Shown piece after piece: positions 9,601 through 18,392 of a DNA stretch of 64,000 bases. The translations under genes and the position numbers were made by a program. The DNA comes from Sphaerisporangium corydalis (GTDB lineage Bacteria; Actinomycetota; Actinomycetes; Streptosporangiales; Streptosporangiaceae), in contig NZ_JANZYP010000058.1 in NCBI RefSeq assembly GCF_025506355.1, positions 1 through 64,000 of the forward strand, given 5' to 3'. The notes under the pieces are model-generated. The model was given only the letters and a program-made list of their open reading frames with translations. It was not told where the DNA came from and did no database searches. Each line of letters begins with the position of its first letter. The first letter of the stretch is position 1.

Positions 9601-10139
9601 GCGTCAGCGACGGCGACGATCTCATCATCCTCAATGAGGCGGGAAATGAGCGCACCCGGTTCACCTTCCCCCGGCAGCGCCGCGACCGGCATTTGTGTTT
9701 GTCGGACTTTTTCCGCTCGCGCGAGTCGGGAGAGGTCGACGTCGTGGAGTTCCAGGTGGTGACGATGGGCGGCCGGGTGTCGGACGCGACGGCGGAGTTG
9801 TTCGCCAAGGACGCCTACCGGGATTATCTGGAGCTGCACGGGTTGTCGGTGCAGCTGACCGAGGCGCTGGCGGAGTATTGGCACGCGCGGGTGCGGTCCG
9901 AGCTCGGGATCGGGGGTGACGAGACGCTGGCGGATATGTTGAAGGTGAATGTTCAGGGCTGCCGTTATTCATTCGGGTATCCGGCGTGCCCGAACCTGGA
10001 GGACCAGACGCAGTTGTTCGAACTGCTCGACCCCTCCCGCATCGGCGTGAGCCTGTCGGAGGAGTTCCAGCTCCACCCCGAGCAGGCCACCTCCGCCATG
10101 ATCGTCCACCACCCCGAGGCCAGCTACTTCAACGTCTGA
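6684..10139 (+). CDS. metH: Cobalamin-dependent methionine synthase
   Basis: MetH transfers a methyl group from 5-methyltetrahydrofolate through cobalamin to homocysteine. The 1151-residue protein contains all four modules. The homocysteine-binding barrel (about 1-310) has zinc ligands in NCATGP (near 221) and GGCCGTTP (near 286). The folate barrel lies at about 330-610. The B12 domain has the cobalamin-coordinating GDVHDIGKN near 730. The C-terminal reactivation domain has RYSFGYPACP near 1094. The ribosome binding site AGGAGG at 6672-6677 sits six bases before the ATG. The 3' end overlaps the end of the convergent DUF1772 gene by 16 bp. With metK it regenerates and activates the methyl donor, so together they could feed methyltransferases of a nearby biosynthetic cluster. 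Confidence 0.97.
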   Translation: MTTFRELLARRVLVADGAMGTMLQAHDPTLDDFEGYEGCNEVLNVTRPDIVQGVHDAYFEVGVDCVETNTFGANLAALGEYDIPERVFEYSEAGARLARERADHWSTPDHPRFVLGSMGPGTKLPTLGHMPFATLRDAYRDNAAGLIAGGADALIIETCQDLLQVKAAVIGARRAIEAAGRDVPVIAQVTIETNGAMLLGSEIGAALTAIEPLGVDVIGLNCATGPAEMSEHLRYLARHCDARLSVMPNAGLPVLTSDGAYYPLSPEELAGAHEGFMREYGVSLVGGCCGTTPEHLRKVVEQVRGQAPGARDPRPEAGAASLYAHVPFRQDTSYLAIGERCNTNGSKAFRDAMLAGEWDECVEMARAQSRGGAHMLDLCVDYVGRDGVADMKELAFRFATASTLPIVLDSTEPAVLAAGLEMLGGRAVVNSVNYEDGDGPDSRFQKIMGLVREHGAGVVALTIDEEGQARTAEWKVRVAKRLIEDLTVNWGMRVGDILVDVLTFPIATGQEETRRDALESINAIRELKRLYPGVQTTSGLSNVSFGLNPAARIVLNSVFLNECVDAGLDSAIVHASKILPMARIPDEQRQVALDMVYDRRREGYDPLQRFMELFDGVDAASMRQDRAAELLGLPLWERLQRRIVDGEKKGLEADLDEGLGQRPALEIINEVLLEGMKTVGELFGSGQMQLPFVLQSAEVMKTAVAYLEPHMERLEGVTKGRIVLATVKGDVHDIGKNLVDIILSNNGYEVINLGIKQPVSTILEAAVEKDADVIGMSGLLVKSTVIMKENLQEMNARGIADRFPVLLGGAALTRAYVEQDLADIFGGHVRYARDAFEGLRLMDSFMAVKRGVAGASLPPLRERRVKAGATLVRTAVEELPARSDVATGNAVPVAPFIGERIVKGVSLAEYAAFLDERATFMGQWGLKAARGGEGPSYEELVETEGRPRLRMWLERMQTENLLEAAVVYGYFPCVSDGDDLIILNEAGNERTRFTFPRQRRDRHLCLSDFFRSRESGEVDVVEFQVVTMGGRVSDATAELFAKDAYRDYLELHGLSVQLTEALAEYWHARVRSELGIGGDETLADMLKVNVQGCRYSFGYPACPNLEDQTQLFELLDPSRIGVSLSEEFQLHPEQATSAMIVHHPEASYFNV

Positions 10140-10606
10140 GACCCGACCACCAGCGCCCAGGCCAGGAAGCCGAGGGCGGCGGTGGAGAACACGGTGCGGG
10201 CCAGGTTCCACCGCACCCACCTCTCCTCGAAGTTCCCGCGCACGGCGGCGAGGTCCGTGCCGGCCTTCGCCGCCGCCTCCAGCGCGTCGTTCATGGGCAC
10301 GTTCACCACGAACGTGACGGCCAGCATCACCAGGTAGCAGACGAGCGCCGCCACGATCCACGGCACGGCGGGGCGCCCGGCACCGCGCAGGTGCAGCACC
10401 CCGGAGACCGCGATCAGCACCGGCGCGCCGAGGAAGGCGAGCATGAACCAGCCGTTGAGGATCGCCACGTTGATCCCCCGCATCGTCCCGACGAAGGAGT
10501 GGTCGTCCGCCCGGCCGAGGCCGGGCATGACCGCGATGGAGAAGGCGTAGAACAGGCCGGCGACCAGGCCTGTGGCGATCGTGGCGGCGACCAGCGTGAG
10601 GGACAT
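10124..10606 (-). CDS. DUF1772 (anthrone oxygenase-like) membrane protein
   Basis: A 160-residue integral membrane protein with four predicted hydrophobic segments: LVAATIATGLVAGLFYAFSI near the N-terminus, a second around GWFMLAFLGAPVLIAV, a third WIVAALVCYLVMLAVTF and a fourth near the C-terminus. It fits DUF1772, a family that includes anthrone oxygenase-like proteins. The motif VNVPMNDAL after the third segment is typical of the family. An upstream ATG at 10642 lacks a ribosome binding site, while the ATG at 10606 has GGAAAGGA just upstream, so I used 10606. It diverges from an AraC regulator, which probably controls it. Its last 16 bp overlap the 3' end of metH on the other strand. The substrate is unknown. 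Confidence 0.85.
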   Translation of the reverse strand: MSLTLVAATIATGLVAGLFYAFSIAVMPGLGRADDHSFVGTMRGINVAILNGWFMLAFLGAPVLIAVSGVLHLRGAGRPAVPWIVAALVCYLVMLAVTFVVNVPMNDALEAAAKAGTDLAAVRGNFEERWVRWNLARTVFSTAALGFLAWALVVGSQTLK

Positions 10607-10723
10607 CTTCCGATCCTTTCCGACGTGGTGGTTGGTATCCATAGGGACCAGTGAAGCGCCGGGCCGTGAGACGGGCCATGGTTGAGAAGCGCGATCCCAT
10701 GTTCAGGCGTCTAGGGTGGGCGG

Positions 10724-11650
10724 ATGGACACCCTCGCGAGCCTTCTCGACGGCCCGAGAGCGCGGGGCGCCTTCCTGCTGCGCTCCATCCTCACCCCGCC
10801 CTGGTCCCTGCGCATCAAGGACCGCGCGCCGCTCACGGTGGTGGCCATGGTGCGCGGCCAGGCGTGGGTGGTGCCGGACGCGGGGGAGAAGGTGCTGCTG
10901 CGGCCGGGTGACGTGGCGATCGTCCGGGGGCCGGACGAGTACACCGTGGCCGACGACCCGGCCACCCCGCCCCAGATCCACATCCACCCCGGGCAGCACT
11001 GCACGACCCCCGAGGGGGAGTCGCTGACCCAGGCGATGGACCTCGGCGTGCGCACGTGGGGCGACAGCCTGGACGGGCCGACGATGATGCTCACCGGCAC
11101 CTACCAGATGCGCGGGGAGGTCAACGGGCGGCTGCTCGCCGCGCTGCCACCGCTGCTGGCCCTGCGCGCCGACGCCTGGCGGTGCCCGTTCGTCCCCCTG
11201 CTCGGCGACGAGATCGTCAAGGACGAGCCGGGGCAGGAGGCCGTCCTTGACCGGCTGCTCGACCTGCTGCTCATCGCGGCCCTGCGCGCCTGGTTCTCCC
11301 GGCCCGAGGCGCGGGCGCCCGCCTGGTACCGCGCGCACGGCGACCCGGTGGTGGGCAAGGCGCTGCGCGTGCTGCACAACCATCCCGACCGGCCGTGGAC
11401 GGTGGCCTCGCTGGCCGCCGAGACCGGCGTGTCCCGCGCCGCCCTGGCCCGCCGCTTCGCCGAGCGGGTGGGCGAGCCGCCGATGGCCTACCTCACCGGC
11501 TGGCGGCTGGCCCTGGCCGCCGACCTGCTGCGCGAGACGGACGTCACCGTGGGCGCGGTGGCCCGGCGGGTCGGCTACGGGAGTTCCTTCGCGCTCAGCA
11601 CGGCCTTCAAACGCGTGCACGGCCTCAGCCCGCAGGAGTACCGCCGCTGA
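10724..11650 (+). CDS. AraC-family transcriptional regulator
   Basis: A 308-residue regulator with an N-terminal cupin-type sensing domain (about 10-180, including MVRGQAWVVPDAGEKVLLRPGD-like strands) and a C-terminal AraC pair of helix-turn-helix motifs (about 205-308). The second motif matches the family signature: GAVARRVGYGSSFALSTAFKRVHGLSPQEYRR region. It faces away from the DUF1772 membrane protein gene, with a 117-bp intergenic space that would carry both promoters. This layout is typical of an AraC regulator controlling a divergent oxidoreductase or membrane protein gene. The effector is unknown. No clear operator repeat was seen in the short intergenic region. Confidence 0.9.
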   Translation: MDTLASLLDGPRARGAFLLRSILTPPWSLRIKDRAPLTVVAMVRGQAWVVPDAGEKVLLRPGDVAIVRGPDEYTVADDPATPPQIHIHPGQHCTTPEGESLTQAMDLGVRTWGDSLDGPTMMLTGTYQMRGEVNGRLLAALPPLLALRADAWRCPFVPLLGDEIVKDEPGQEAVLDRLLDLLLIAALRAWFSRPEARAPAWYRAHGDPVVGKALRVLHNHPDRPWTVASLAAETGVSRAALARRFAERVGEPPMAYLTGWRLALAADLLRETDVTVGAVARRVGYGSSFALSTAFKRVHGLSPQEYRR

Positions 11651-12678
<1,028 letters not shown>

Positions 12679-12781
12679 CTGTCCCGCTCCTGAGTAGGTC
12701 GACGCCGGGAATCCGGGCCTTTCACCCGACCATCCGCGATGTCAATCAAGATACTCAGAAGTTCGGCCGTACCCCCCTGTT

Positions 12782-12899
12782 GGCGGCCGTGCCGACGGTA
12801 AACAGAGAATCGGGGGGGGCCCCCGAAAGAGCCGGGGGGCGGGGCGGGGCACAACCCGAACACCGCCGGGCGGCCGTGCCCACGTTAAACAGAGAAGCG
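12782..12899. repeat. Duplicated 31-bp direct repeat between the lipase and collagen genes
   Basis: Two copies, at 12782-12812 and 12869-12899, agree at about 28 of 31 positions and share the core TAAACAGAGAA. Read on the minus strand, each copy follows a GC-rich hairpin and supplies a U-rich CTCTGTTTA tail. They could be two tandem intrinsic terminators behind the lipase gene. Equally, they could be duplicated regulatory sites upstream of the collagen-like gene, whose start is at 12678. Confidence 0.6.
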
Positions 12900-12924
12900 C
12901 CGATCCGCCAGGACGGCGGATCGG
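12900..12924 (-). terminator. Hairpin downstream of the lipase gene
   Basis: Positions 12900-12909 and 12915-12924 are perfectly complementary (10 bp) around a 5-base loop. On the minus strand the stem is followed by a partly U-rich tail within the direct repeat. It lies 33 bp past the lipase stop and is the likely end of that transcript. Confidence 0.65.
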
Positions 12925-12956
12925 CGACAGGTGTCACAGCGGAGAATCCGGCCGGC

Positions 12957-14306
12957 TCAGTCGCCGAACTCGTTCTGTACTCCTGGCGGGGTCAGCGCCG
13001 AGACGTAGTGCTGCGGGAGATGGTCGTCGGCCGAATAGACGACCGGCAGCGAGCGGGTCGCCTCGAACTTCCTGGCGACGAACCCCATCACCGACATCGG
13101 GATCTCCAGCAGGCCCATCATCTGCTGCGCCGGGTGCCTCCTGGCCTCCCACCGGCCCTTGCGCATCTGCGAGGAACATCGCGGATAGCTCATCATGTTG
13201 ACCATGCTGTTGCGCAGGTGCGGCACCCGGTAGTGCATCTCGCGGCCGAAGTGCCGGAAGGCGCCCGACAGGGTGGACGGCAGGTGCGGCACCACGTCAC
13301 CGTCGTAGACGTAGCGGATGACGTTCTGCCGCAGGAACTCGTCGCTCTCGCAGGCCTCCGCGAACGCGCGGTCGCCGATCATCGGCTGGCCGAAGGTGTA
13401 GACGGCCCGCAGCCGGTCGGCGAACGCCTCCCGGTACTTGCGCTCGTGCCTGATCATGACGCCCATCAGCGCGGCCATGGCCCCGCCGAGGCTGTGCCCG
13501 GTGATGTACAGCGCCTCCAGGTTCCCCTCCATCCGCAGGTCGCCGTGGGACTGCGTGACCCCCATGGCCTGCGGGTTGCCGTTGTGCTGGGAGACGCCGC
13601 CCATGTCCATGGCGCGGACCGACTGGCGGTCGCAGGCGAGCCGCAGCGCGTTCATCACCTCGAAGCGCGTCGCCCGCACGTTGCGGTAGACGCCGGCGTG
13701 CACGGTCGCGCACGGGTCGCTGATCTGGTAGCCCATCCGCTCCGGCTCGACGTCGATGCCGCTCATCCAGTCGATGAGGTTCATCGGCGCGGTGCCCCGG
13801 TAACACAGGATGCCGACCTTGCCGCTCTTGCTCTGGATCAGGAAGGCGGTCGAGTCGATGAGCATCGCGTCGACCGACGTCCGGATCATCCGGCACTGGT
13901 TGTCCTCGAGCCCCATCCTGGCCATGATCATGGAGAGGGTCGCGGGGTCGGAGTAGGAGTACGCGGCGCACGTCGCCATGAGGTGCGCGATCTCCGGGTC
14001 CGGGTGGCCGGTCGCTTCGAGCAGCCGCGCCTCCAGGTCCTTGTAGACGGGGAACCCCGACGTCTCGCGGTGCCCGTACGGGCGGAGCTCGTCATAGCTC
14101 GGCGCCTTCGCGTCCCGCGTCCACATCCCGCCGGCCTCGAGGACGTTGCGCATCCCCTGCTCGGCCGCGGGCATCCCGCCGGTCATGTCCGGTTTCCTGG
14201 TGCCGCTCACCATCTTGCCCGCGGCGGTCTGGCCGACAGTGGCCGTGACCGTCTTGTCGGACTGGCGATTGTTCCTGGTGGTATCCACGCTTGCCACGCC
14301 ATACAC
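12957..14306 (-). CDS. Lipase class 3 family alpha/beta hydrolase
   Basis: A 449-residue protein with the lipase class 3 fold. The nucleophile elbow is ITGHSLGGAMAAL near residue 270, the expected catalytic Asp is in YVYDGDVVPHLP near 330, and a candidate catalytic His lies in the C-terminal QHYVSAL. The upstream CYRGTAPMNLIDW segment corresponds to the FRGT oxyanion-loop motif of the family. No clear signal peptide is seen: the N-terminus is polar and Thr-rich, so it may be cytoplasmic or exported by another route. The start is uncertain because GGAAGG lies close to the ATG at 14306. It stands alone between an orphan kinase gene and a collagen-like gene, with a hairpin terminator downstream. 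The acyl-ester substrate is unknown. Confidence 0.85.
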   Translation of the reverse strand: MYGVASVDTTRNNRQSDKTVTATVGQTAAGKMVSGTRKPDMTGGMPAAEQGMRNVLEAGGMWTRDAKAPSYDELRPYGHRETSGFPVYKDLEARLLEATGHPDPEIAHLMATCAAYSYSDPATLSMIMARMGLEDNQCRMIRTSVDAMLIDSTAFLIQSKSGKVGILCYRGTAPMNLIDWMSGIDVEPERMGYQISDPCATVHAGVYRNVRATRFEVMNALRLACDRQSVRAMDMGGVSQHNGNPQAMGVTQSHGDLRMEGNLEALYITGHSLGGAMAALMGVMIRHERKYREAFADRLRAVYTFGQPMIGDRAFAEACESDEFLRQNVIRYVYDGDVVPHLPSTLSGAFRHFGREMHYRVPHLRNSMVNMMSYPRCSSQMRKGRWEARRHPAQQMMGLLEIPMSVMGFVARKFEATRSLPVVYSADDHLPQHYVSALTPPGVQNEFGD

Positions 14307-14486
14307 CTTCCGTCAGCGACGGTTTCGACTGGTACGCGGTCTCCATGATGAGCAGGATGGCAATCGCCCCCCGCGCTTGATGCGCCCGAGATCCGCCTGC
14401 TCTCTCACAATTTCCGCCACATGCCAGGGCGAATCTCATGCGCTCGCAAACTCATGCCCGCCGTCCGCCCAGGCGGACGGCCCGGG

Positions 14487-15956
14487 TCAGCGGCGGGAGG
14501 TGGCCACGGTGGTGGCCAGGGGGAGCGGGGCGTCGGGGAAGTGCGGCGCCGGTTCACCGGCCAGGGGGAACCGCACGACGAAGCGGGCGCCGCCCGCCTG
14601 CGACGTCCCCACTTTGATGCTCCCGCCGTGGGCGCGGGCGATGTCGCGGACGATCGCGAGCCCGAGGCCGGTCCCCCCGCTGTCGCGGCACCGGGAGGCG
14701 TCCAGCCGGGTGAAGCGCTCGAAGACGCGCTCGCGGTCGGCCTCGGCGATGCCGTCGCCGTCGTCGGCGACGATGAGCTCCGCCCAGTGCCCCTCGCGGC
14801 GCACCTCGACCAGCACCGCCCGCTTGGCGTGCCGCTGGGCGTTGTCCAGCAGGTTGGTGAGGACCCGGGTGACCTGGGTGTCGACCGCCTTGACGACGAC
14901 CCCGGGGGTCAGCCGGAGCCGCACGGGCAGCCGGTCGGCGCGGCGGGAGACCGCCAGGTTGACCGTGTCGGCCAGGTCGACGTCCTCGAGCTGGGTGAGC
15001 GGTCCCGCGCCGACCTTCGCCAGCAGGAGCAGGTCGGTGAGAATGGCCTGCAGCCGGTCGACGTCGCCGAGCGTGCGGTCGAGCAGGTCGGGAAGATCGG
15101 TGTCCTCGGGGTGCAGCCGCGCCTCCTCAAGCTGGGCGCGCAGGCCGGCGACCGGGGTGCGCAGCTCGTGCGAGGCGTCGGAGGTGAACTGGCGCTGGGC
15201 GGCGAGCACCCGGTCCATGCGTTCCTTGGCGTGCTCCAGGCGCTCCAGCGTGCTGTTGACCGTGCGGGCGAGGCGGCTGATCTCGTCGTCGCCGTCGGGC
15301 TGGGGGACCCGGCTGCTCAGGTCGTTCACGTTGGTCGCGGCCAGCTCGCCGCGGATGGCCTCCACCGGCCGCAGCGTCCGGCCGGTGATCTTCCAGGTGG
15401 CCCAGATCGCCAGCGAGATCAGCGCCGCGACCTGCACCGCGAACAGCGCGTCGAACACACCGGTCGAGATCACCCCGCGGACCGGCCCGCCCGCGTAGAT
15501 CACGTTGGAGTTCTGCCCGGGGATCACCCGGACGGCCGCGACGCGGATGCAGCCGAGGCGGGGGCTGGCGCAGGTCTGCACGTCCCGCTGCGGATCCTCC
15601 GGCGAGGGACTGACGGTGCTGAGCCGGCCGTGGCCGCGCGCGCCCGGCGAGGAGGCGAGGATCCGGCCGTCGGGGCCGACGAGCTGGACCAGGTCGACGC
15701 CGGGGACGCTGCTGGTGATGACGGGGCCGGTCAGCTTCCCGGCCCGGTCGGCCGCCGCCATCAGGTCGGCCGCGCGGCGCGCGTCCAGCCATCCGGCGTT
15801 GTTCAGCTCCTGGCGCGCGACCATGCCGGCCAGGATGCCGCAGGGGACCAGGAGCAGCATCGCGAGGACGGCGACCAGGGCGGTGACCCGGCCGCGGATG
15901 GACCGGGGCCGCCACAGGGGGAGGCGGCGTCTCGCCGGGGTGGTGCGGGTGCGCAC
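14487..15956 (-). CDS. Sensor histidine kinase (orphan)
   Basis: A 489-residue membrane kinase. A basic N-terminus leads to a first membrane span near residues 25-45. An extracellular domain of about 125 residues with two cysteines (VQTCASPRLGC) and a second span near 180-200 follow. Next come a HAMP linker, the HisKA dimerisation domain with the phospho-accepting His in DASHELRTPVAGL near residue 258, and an HATPase domain with NLLDNAQRHA and GGTGLGLAIV. I chose the GTG at 15956 because GAGGAGG lies just upstream; the longer frame to 16010 is not supported. No response regulator gene is adjacent on either side. It is clearly paralogous to the kinase at 56512-57972, including the extracellular domain. 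The ligand is unknown. Confidence 0.92.
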   Translation of the reverse strand: MRTRTTPARRRLPLWRPRSIRGRVTALVAVLAMLLLVPCGILAGMVARQELNNAGWLDARRAADLMAAADRAGKLTGPVITSSVPGVDLVQLVGPDGRILASSPGARGHGRLSTVSPSPEDPQRDVQTCASPRLGCIRVAAVRVIPGQNSNVIYAGGPVRGVISTGVFDALFAVQVAALISLAIWATWKITGRTLRPVEAIRGELAATNVNDLSSRVPQPDGDDEISRLARTVNSTLERLEHAKERMDRVLAAQRQFTSDASHELRTPVAGLRAQLEEARLHPEDTDLPDLLDRTLGDVDRLQAILTDLLLLAKVGAGPLTQLEDVDLADTVNLAVSRRADRLPVRLRLTPGVVVKAVDTQVTRVLTNLLDNAQRHAKRAVLVEVRREGHWAELIVADDGDGIAEADRERVFERFTRLDASRCRDSGGTGLGLAIVRDIARAHGGSIKVGTSQAGGARFVVRFPLAGEPAPHFPDAPLPLATTVATSRR

Positions 15957-16148
15957 GGGGTCCTCCTCTCGGCCGGGGTCAGGGAGCCGTCGCGGCCTGG
16001 CCTGGTCCACGGGGGCCCGCCGGGTCGCGGGGCGCCCGATGGGGCGCCGGAGGAGGGTGGGCGCGGGCGTCGCCGGGCGTTTCCCGTCACCGTGGGTGGG
16101 CGCCGGGTCCGATCGGGTGACCGGTAACGACTCGCTAGGGCAAAATCC

Positions 16149-16177
16149 AACCTACCAGACACCCCAAAATGGTGCAA
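16149..16177 (-). promoter_or_regulatory. Candidate promoter of the orphan kinase gene
   Basis: On the minus strand TTGCAC (16172-16177) and TAGGTT (16149-16154) are separated by 17 bp, a good match to a vegetative actinobacterial promoter. It lies about 190 bp upstream of the GTG start of the kinase gene. Confidence 0.5.
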
Positions 16178-16247
16178 ATGCGACAAAAGCCTCACATGAT
16201 CGCGTCAGCGCCGGGTCAAGCGCGCGTGACCGGGCCCAGAACTCCGG

Positions 16248-16302
16248 CGGGGGGGGGGGGGGGGGGGGGGGCCCCGCGCCCCCCCCCCCCCCCCCCCCCC
16301 CG
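16248..16302. repeat. G23/C23 homopolymer inverted repeat
   Basis: Twenty-three G (16249-16271) are followed by CCCCGCG and then twenty-three C (16279-16301). With the flanking C-G pair this forms a perfect 24-bp inverted repeat with a 7-base loop. It lies between the GH99 stop at 16353 and the start of the kinase gene, so it may terminate GH99 transcription. Equal tract lengths in a region hard to sequence raise the possibility of an assembly artefact. G-quadruplex formation and length variation would also be expected here. Nothing coding was found in the rest of the 15957-16352 gap. Confidence 0.9.
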
Positions 16303-16352
16303 GATGCCGCGTGCCCGCCCGTCCCCTCGCCCCGCTCCCGGCGGCGGACGCT

Positions 16353-17864
16353 TTACGTCCGGTAGACCTGGAAATCGGAGACCTGCCCGGCTGGCCACCC
16401 GGTGTTCCCGGTGATCAGCAGCCGGATGTAGCGCTGCGACGAGGCCGTGAAGGTGGCCGTCGCGGTGTTGCCGCTCCCGGGGTTGAAGGTGTAACCGCGC
16501 GACCCCGACAGCGTCGAGTACGCCGAGTTGTTCTGGCTGCCGAGCACCGACAGCGTCTGGGTCCGCGTGCCCCACGACGGCGGCAGCTTCAGCACGATCT
16601 TGCCGACGCTGGTCACCGCGCCCAGGTCGACCGTGATCGACTGCGGGAAGGCGTTGTTGGCGCTCTCCCAGTAGGTGCCGGCGTTGCCGTCGTTGGCGTT
16701 GCCCGCGACGTAGTTCTGGTTGTGGCTGCTGGAGGTGATCGCCTTGCCGGCCGCGAGGTCGGGGTTGGCGGGCGGGGTGCTGGTCCCGGTGTACTGGTCC
16801 ACCCAGTACTTGGTCCGGTCCAGGTAGGCCGTCTCGGCGGCGGTGCCGGTCCTGCCGTACGCGCCGTTGAAGGTCTCGTAGCCGTTTCCGGCCGGCGGCG
16901 TGGAGCTCGCCGGCTCCAGCACCGACCCCTCGTGCCACTCGTTGAACGAGGTGACCGAGACCCAGCTCGGCGCGCCGCCGTTCGCGGCCGACAGGGCGTT
17001 CTGCCACTCGGTGTCGTAGGTGGCGCCGTTGTTGCGGCCGAGCGTCGGTGAGGTGTTGCCCGGCACGGCGCGGTCGTCGATGTACCCGGGGCCGACCGAG
17101 GGCGCCCAGACCAGGCCGTTGGCCTTGCAGTAGTCGCTGGCGCCCCGCCAGCCGGGGGCGGTGGCGCCGGCGATGGCGTCGTAGGTGTACATGCCGCCGA
17201 AGTGCGCGACCTTGGAGGTGTCGGTGGTCTGGGCCAGGACGATGCTGGTGGAGCTCACCTGGTCCAGGGCGGTCCAGTCGGTGATGTCCAGGCTGTTGAA
17301 GACGTAGAAGGCGCCCCGGTTACCGTGCGCGGCGTCACGGTAGAACGCCGGGCTGCTCCCGTAGCGCGAGTTGATGTAGGTGACGTCGGCGACCGTCGAG
17401 GCGGCGGTGCGCCCGGTGTACGGTTCCAGGTGCCAGGCGACCTTGATGCCGAACCGGGCGGCCGTGGCCAGGACCCCCGCGGCGAGGCCGTCCTCGTAGG
17501 AGCCCTGCCCCCACCAGCTGAAGACGATGACCCCGGCGCCGGACTGCTGGATCCACCGCATGTGCTGGGTCACCGCGCCGGGCAGGTCGCCGGAGTCGTA
17601 GGGGCCGAGCTTCGGGTACAGGTTCGCGCCGATGTCGGCCGGCGGGGTGTGGCCGCCCTGCTGCCAGTGCCGGTAGCTCCCGTACGTGGTGGGCGAGCCG
17701 TACCACGGATAGTAGAACAGGTGCACGTCGGAGCTCGTGTGCGCCGCCGCGGCGGCGGGCGCCGCCTTCGGCGCCGAGGCGAGGGCGGGCTGGGCCGGGA
17801 TCGACGTCAGGCCCGACGCCAGGAGCAGGACGGTGGCGGCTGTCACGCTGCGCCAGTTAGGCAT
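16353..17864 (-). CDS. Secreted glycoside hydrolase family 99-like endo-alpha-mannosidase/mannanase with C-terminal discoidin (CBM32) domain
   Basis: A 503-residue secreted enzyme. A signal peptide (about 1-30, SVTAATVLLLASG...ALASA) precedes a GH99-like catalytic domain (about 45-360). That domain begins with the family-typical VHLFYYPWYGSP, contains VAWHLEPYTGR, and ends with SFNEWHEGSVLEP. The two glutamates of EWHE correspond to the residues used by GH99 enzymes that cleave alpha-1,2-linked mannose. The C-terminal 130 residues form an F5/8-type (discoidin) carbohydrate-binding module. The ATG at 17864 is preceded by GAGGAG; the longer frame to 18026 is not supported. It diverges from a ROK regulator, which likely controls it in response to a sugar. 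Substrate may be fungal or yeast mannan, or glycoprotein glycans; this is inferred from the family. Confidence 0.87.
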   Translation of the reverse strand: MPNWRSVTAATVLLLASGLTSIPAQPALASAPKAAPAAAAAHTSSDVHLFYYPWYGSPTTYGSYRHWQQGGHTPPADIGANLYPKLGPYDSGDLPGAVTQHMRWIQQSGAGVIVFSWWGQGSYEDGLAAGVLATAARFGIKVAWHLEPYTGRTAASTVADVTYINSRYGSSPAFYRDAAHGNRGAFYVFNSLDITDWTALDQVSSTSIVLAQTTDTSKVAHFGGMYTYDAIAGATAPGWRGASDYCKANGLVWAPSVGPGYIDDRAVPGNTSPTLGRNNGATYDTEWQNALSAANGGAPSWVSVTSFNEWHEGSVLEPASSTPPAGNGYETFNGAYGRTGTAAETAYLDRTKYWVDQYTGTSTPPANPDLAAGKAITSSSHNQNYVAGNANDGNAGTYWESANNAFPQSITVDLGAVTSVGKIVLKLPPSWGTRTQTLSVLGSQNNSAYSTLSGSRGYTFNPGSGNTATATFTASSQRYIRLLITGNTGWPAGQVSDFQVYRT

Positions 17865-18392
17865 GGATGGTTGACTCCTCGCATCGATGTTCCGCCGTCG
17901 CCGCGTTGACGGTCTCGCGAGGGTCGCGCTCACTCCCGGTGGAGCCGGCCGGCCGTGGCCTGGTCCCGCCACGGCCGGCCGGAGCAAGGGGTCCCGTCCA
18001 TCCGGACGGCCGAGCGGCACCACCATGGCGGAGCCGAAGTCGGCGGGAACGACTCCGCCGTGGGTCTGGCCGGCCGGACGGACGGGAGTTCAGGGAGTGA
18101 CTACCGCAACCCTCCTCGTGAAATTTCAAACATCAACGAGCAACTTGCGGGTTTGCGGAACTTATTTGCAGGGCTTGTCGCATTAAAGAGCGCCCCTCCG
18201 ACAGGGTGCAAGTGTCGAAGCGCTTCGGCTTTCGTAACGCTTCTGTAACGCGAACCGTCGCGTCGCGCTGACCTCGGGCGCGTCGCAGGATGCCAAGTCG
18301 TTACCAGGCTCGGGGATTTACGGGGATGTTCGGTCCGTGTTAGAACTCGGTTAATTGGTCTCCGATACATACAAACTTGGACGGGTGACGGC
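17865..18392. promoter_or_regulatory. 528-bp divergent regulatory region between the GH99 gene and the ROK regulator
   Basis: No coding frame is convincing here. The region holds a perfect 12-bp palindrome at 18216-18227 and a 15-bp element at 18165-18179 (TTTGCAGGGCTTGTC). The latter recurs with 12 of 15 matches at 19719-19733, just before the sugar dehydrogenase gene. These may be operators for the ROK regulator or for a LacI-type regulator elsewhere. Confidence 0.5.
18216..18227. promoter_or_regulatory. Perfect 12-bp palindrome CGAAGCGCTTCG
   Basis: The sequence CGAAGCGCTTCG is self-complementary and has the central AAGCGCTT of classical LacI-family sugar operators. It lies 177 bp before the ROK start and 352 bp before the GH99 start. 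A regulator of the LacI class encoded elsewhere could use it. Confidence 0.5.
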
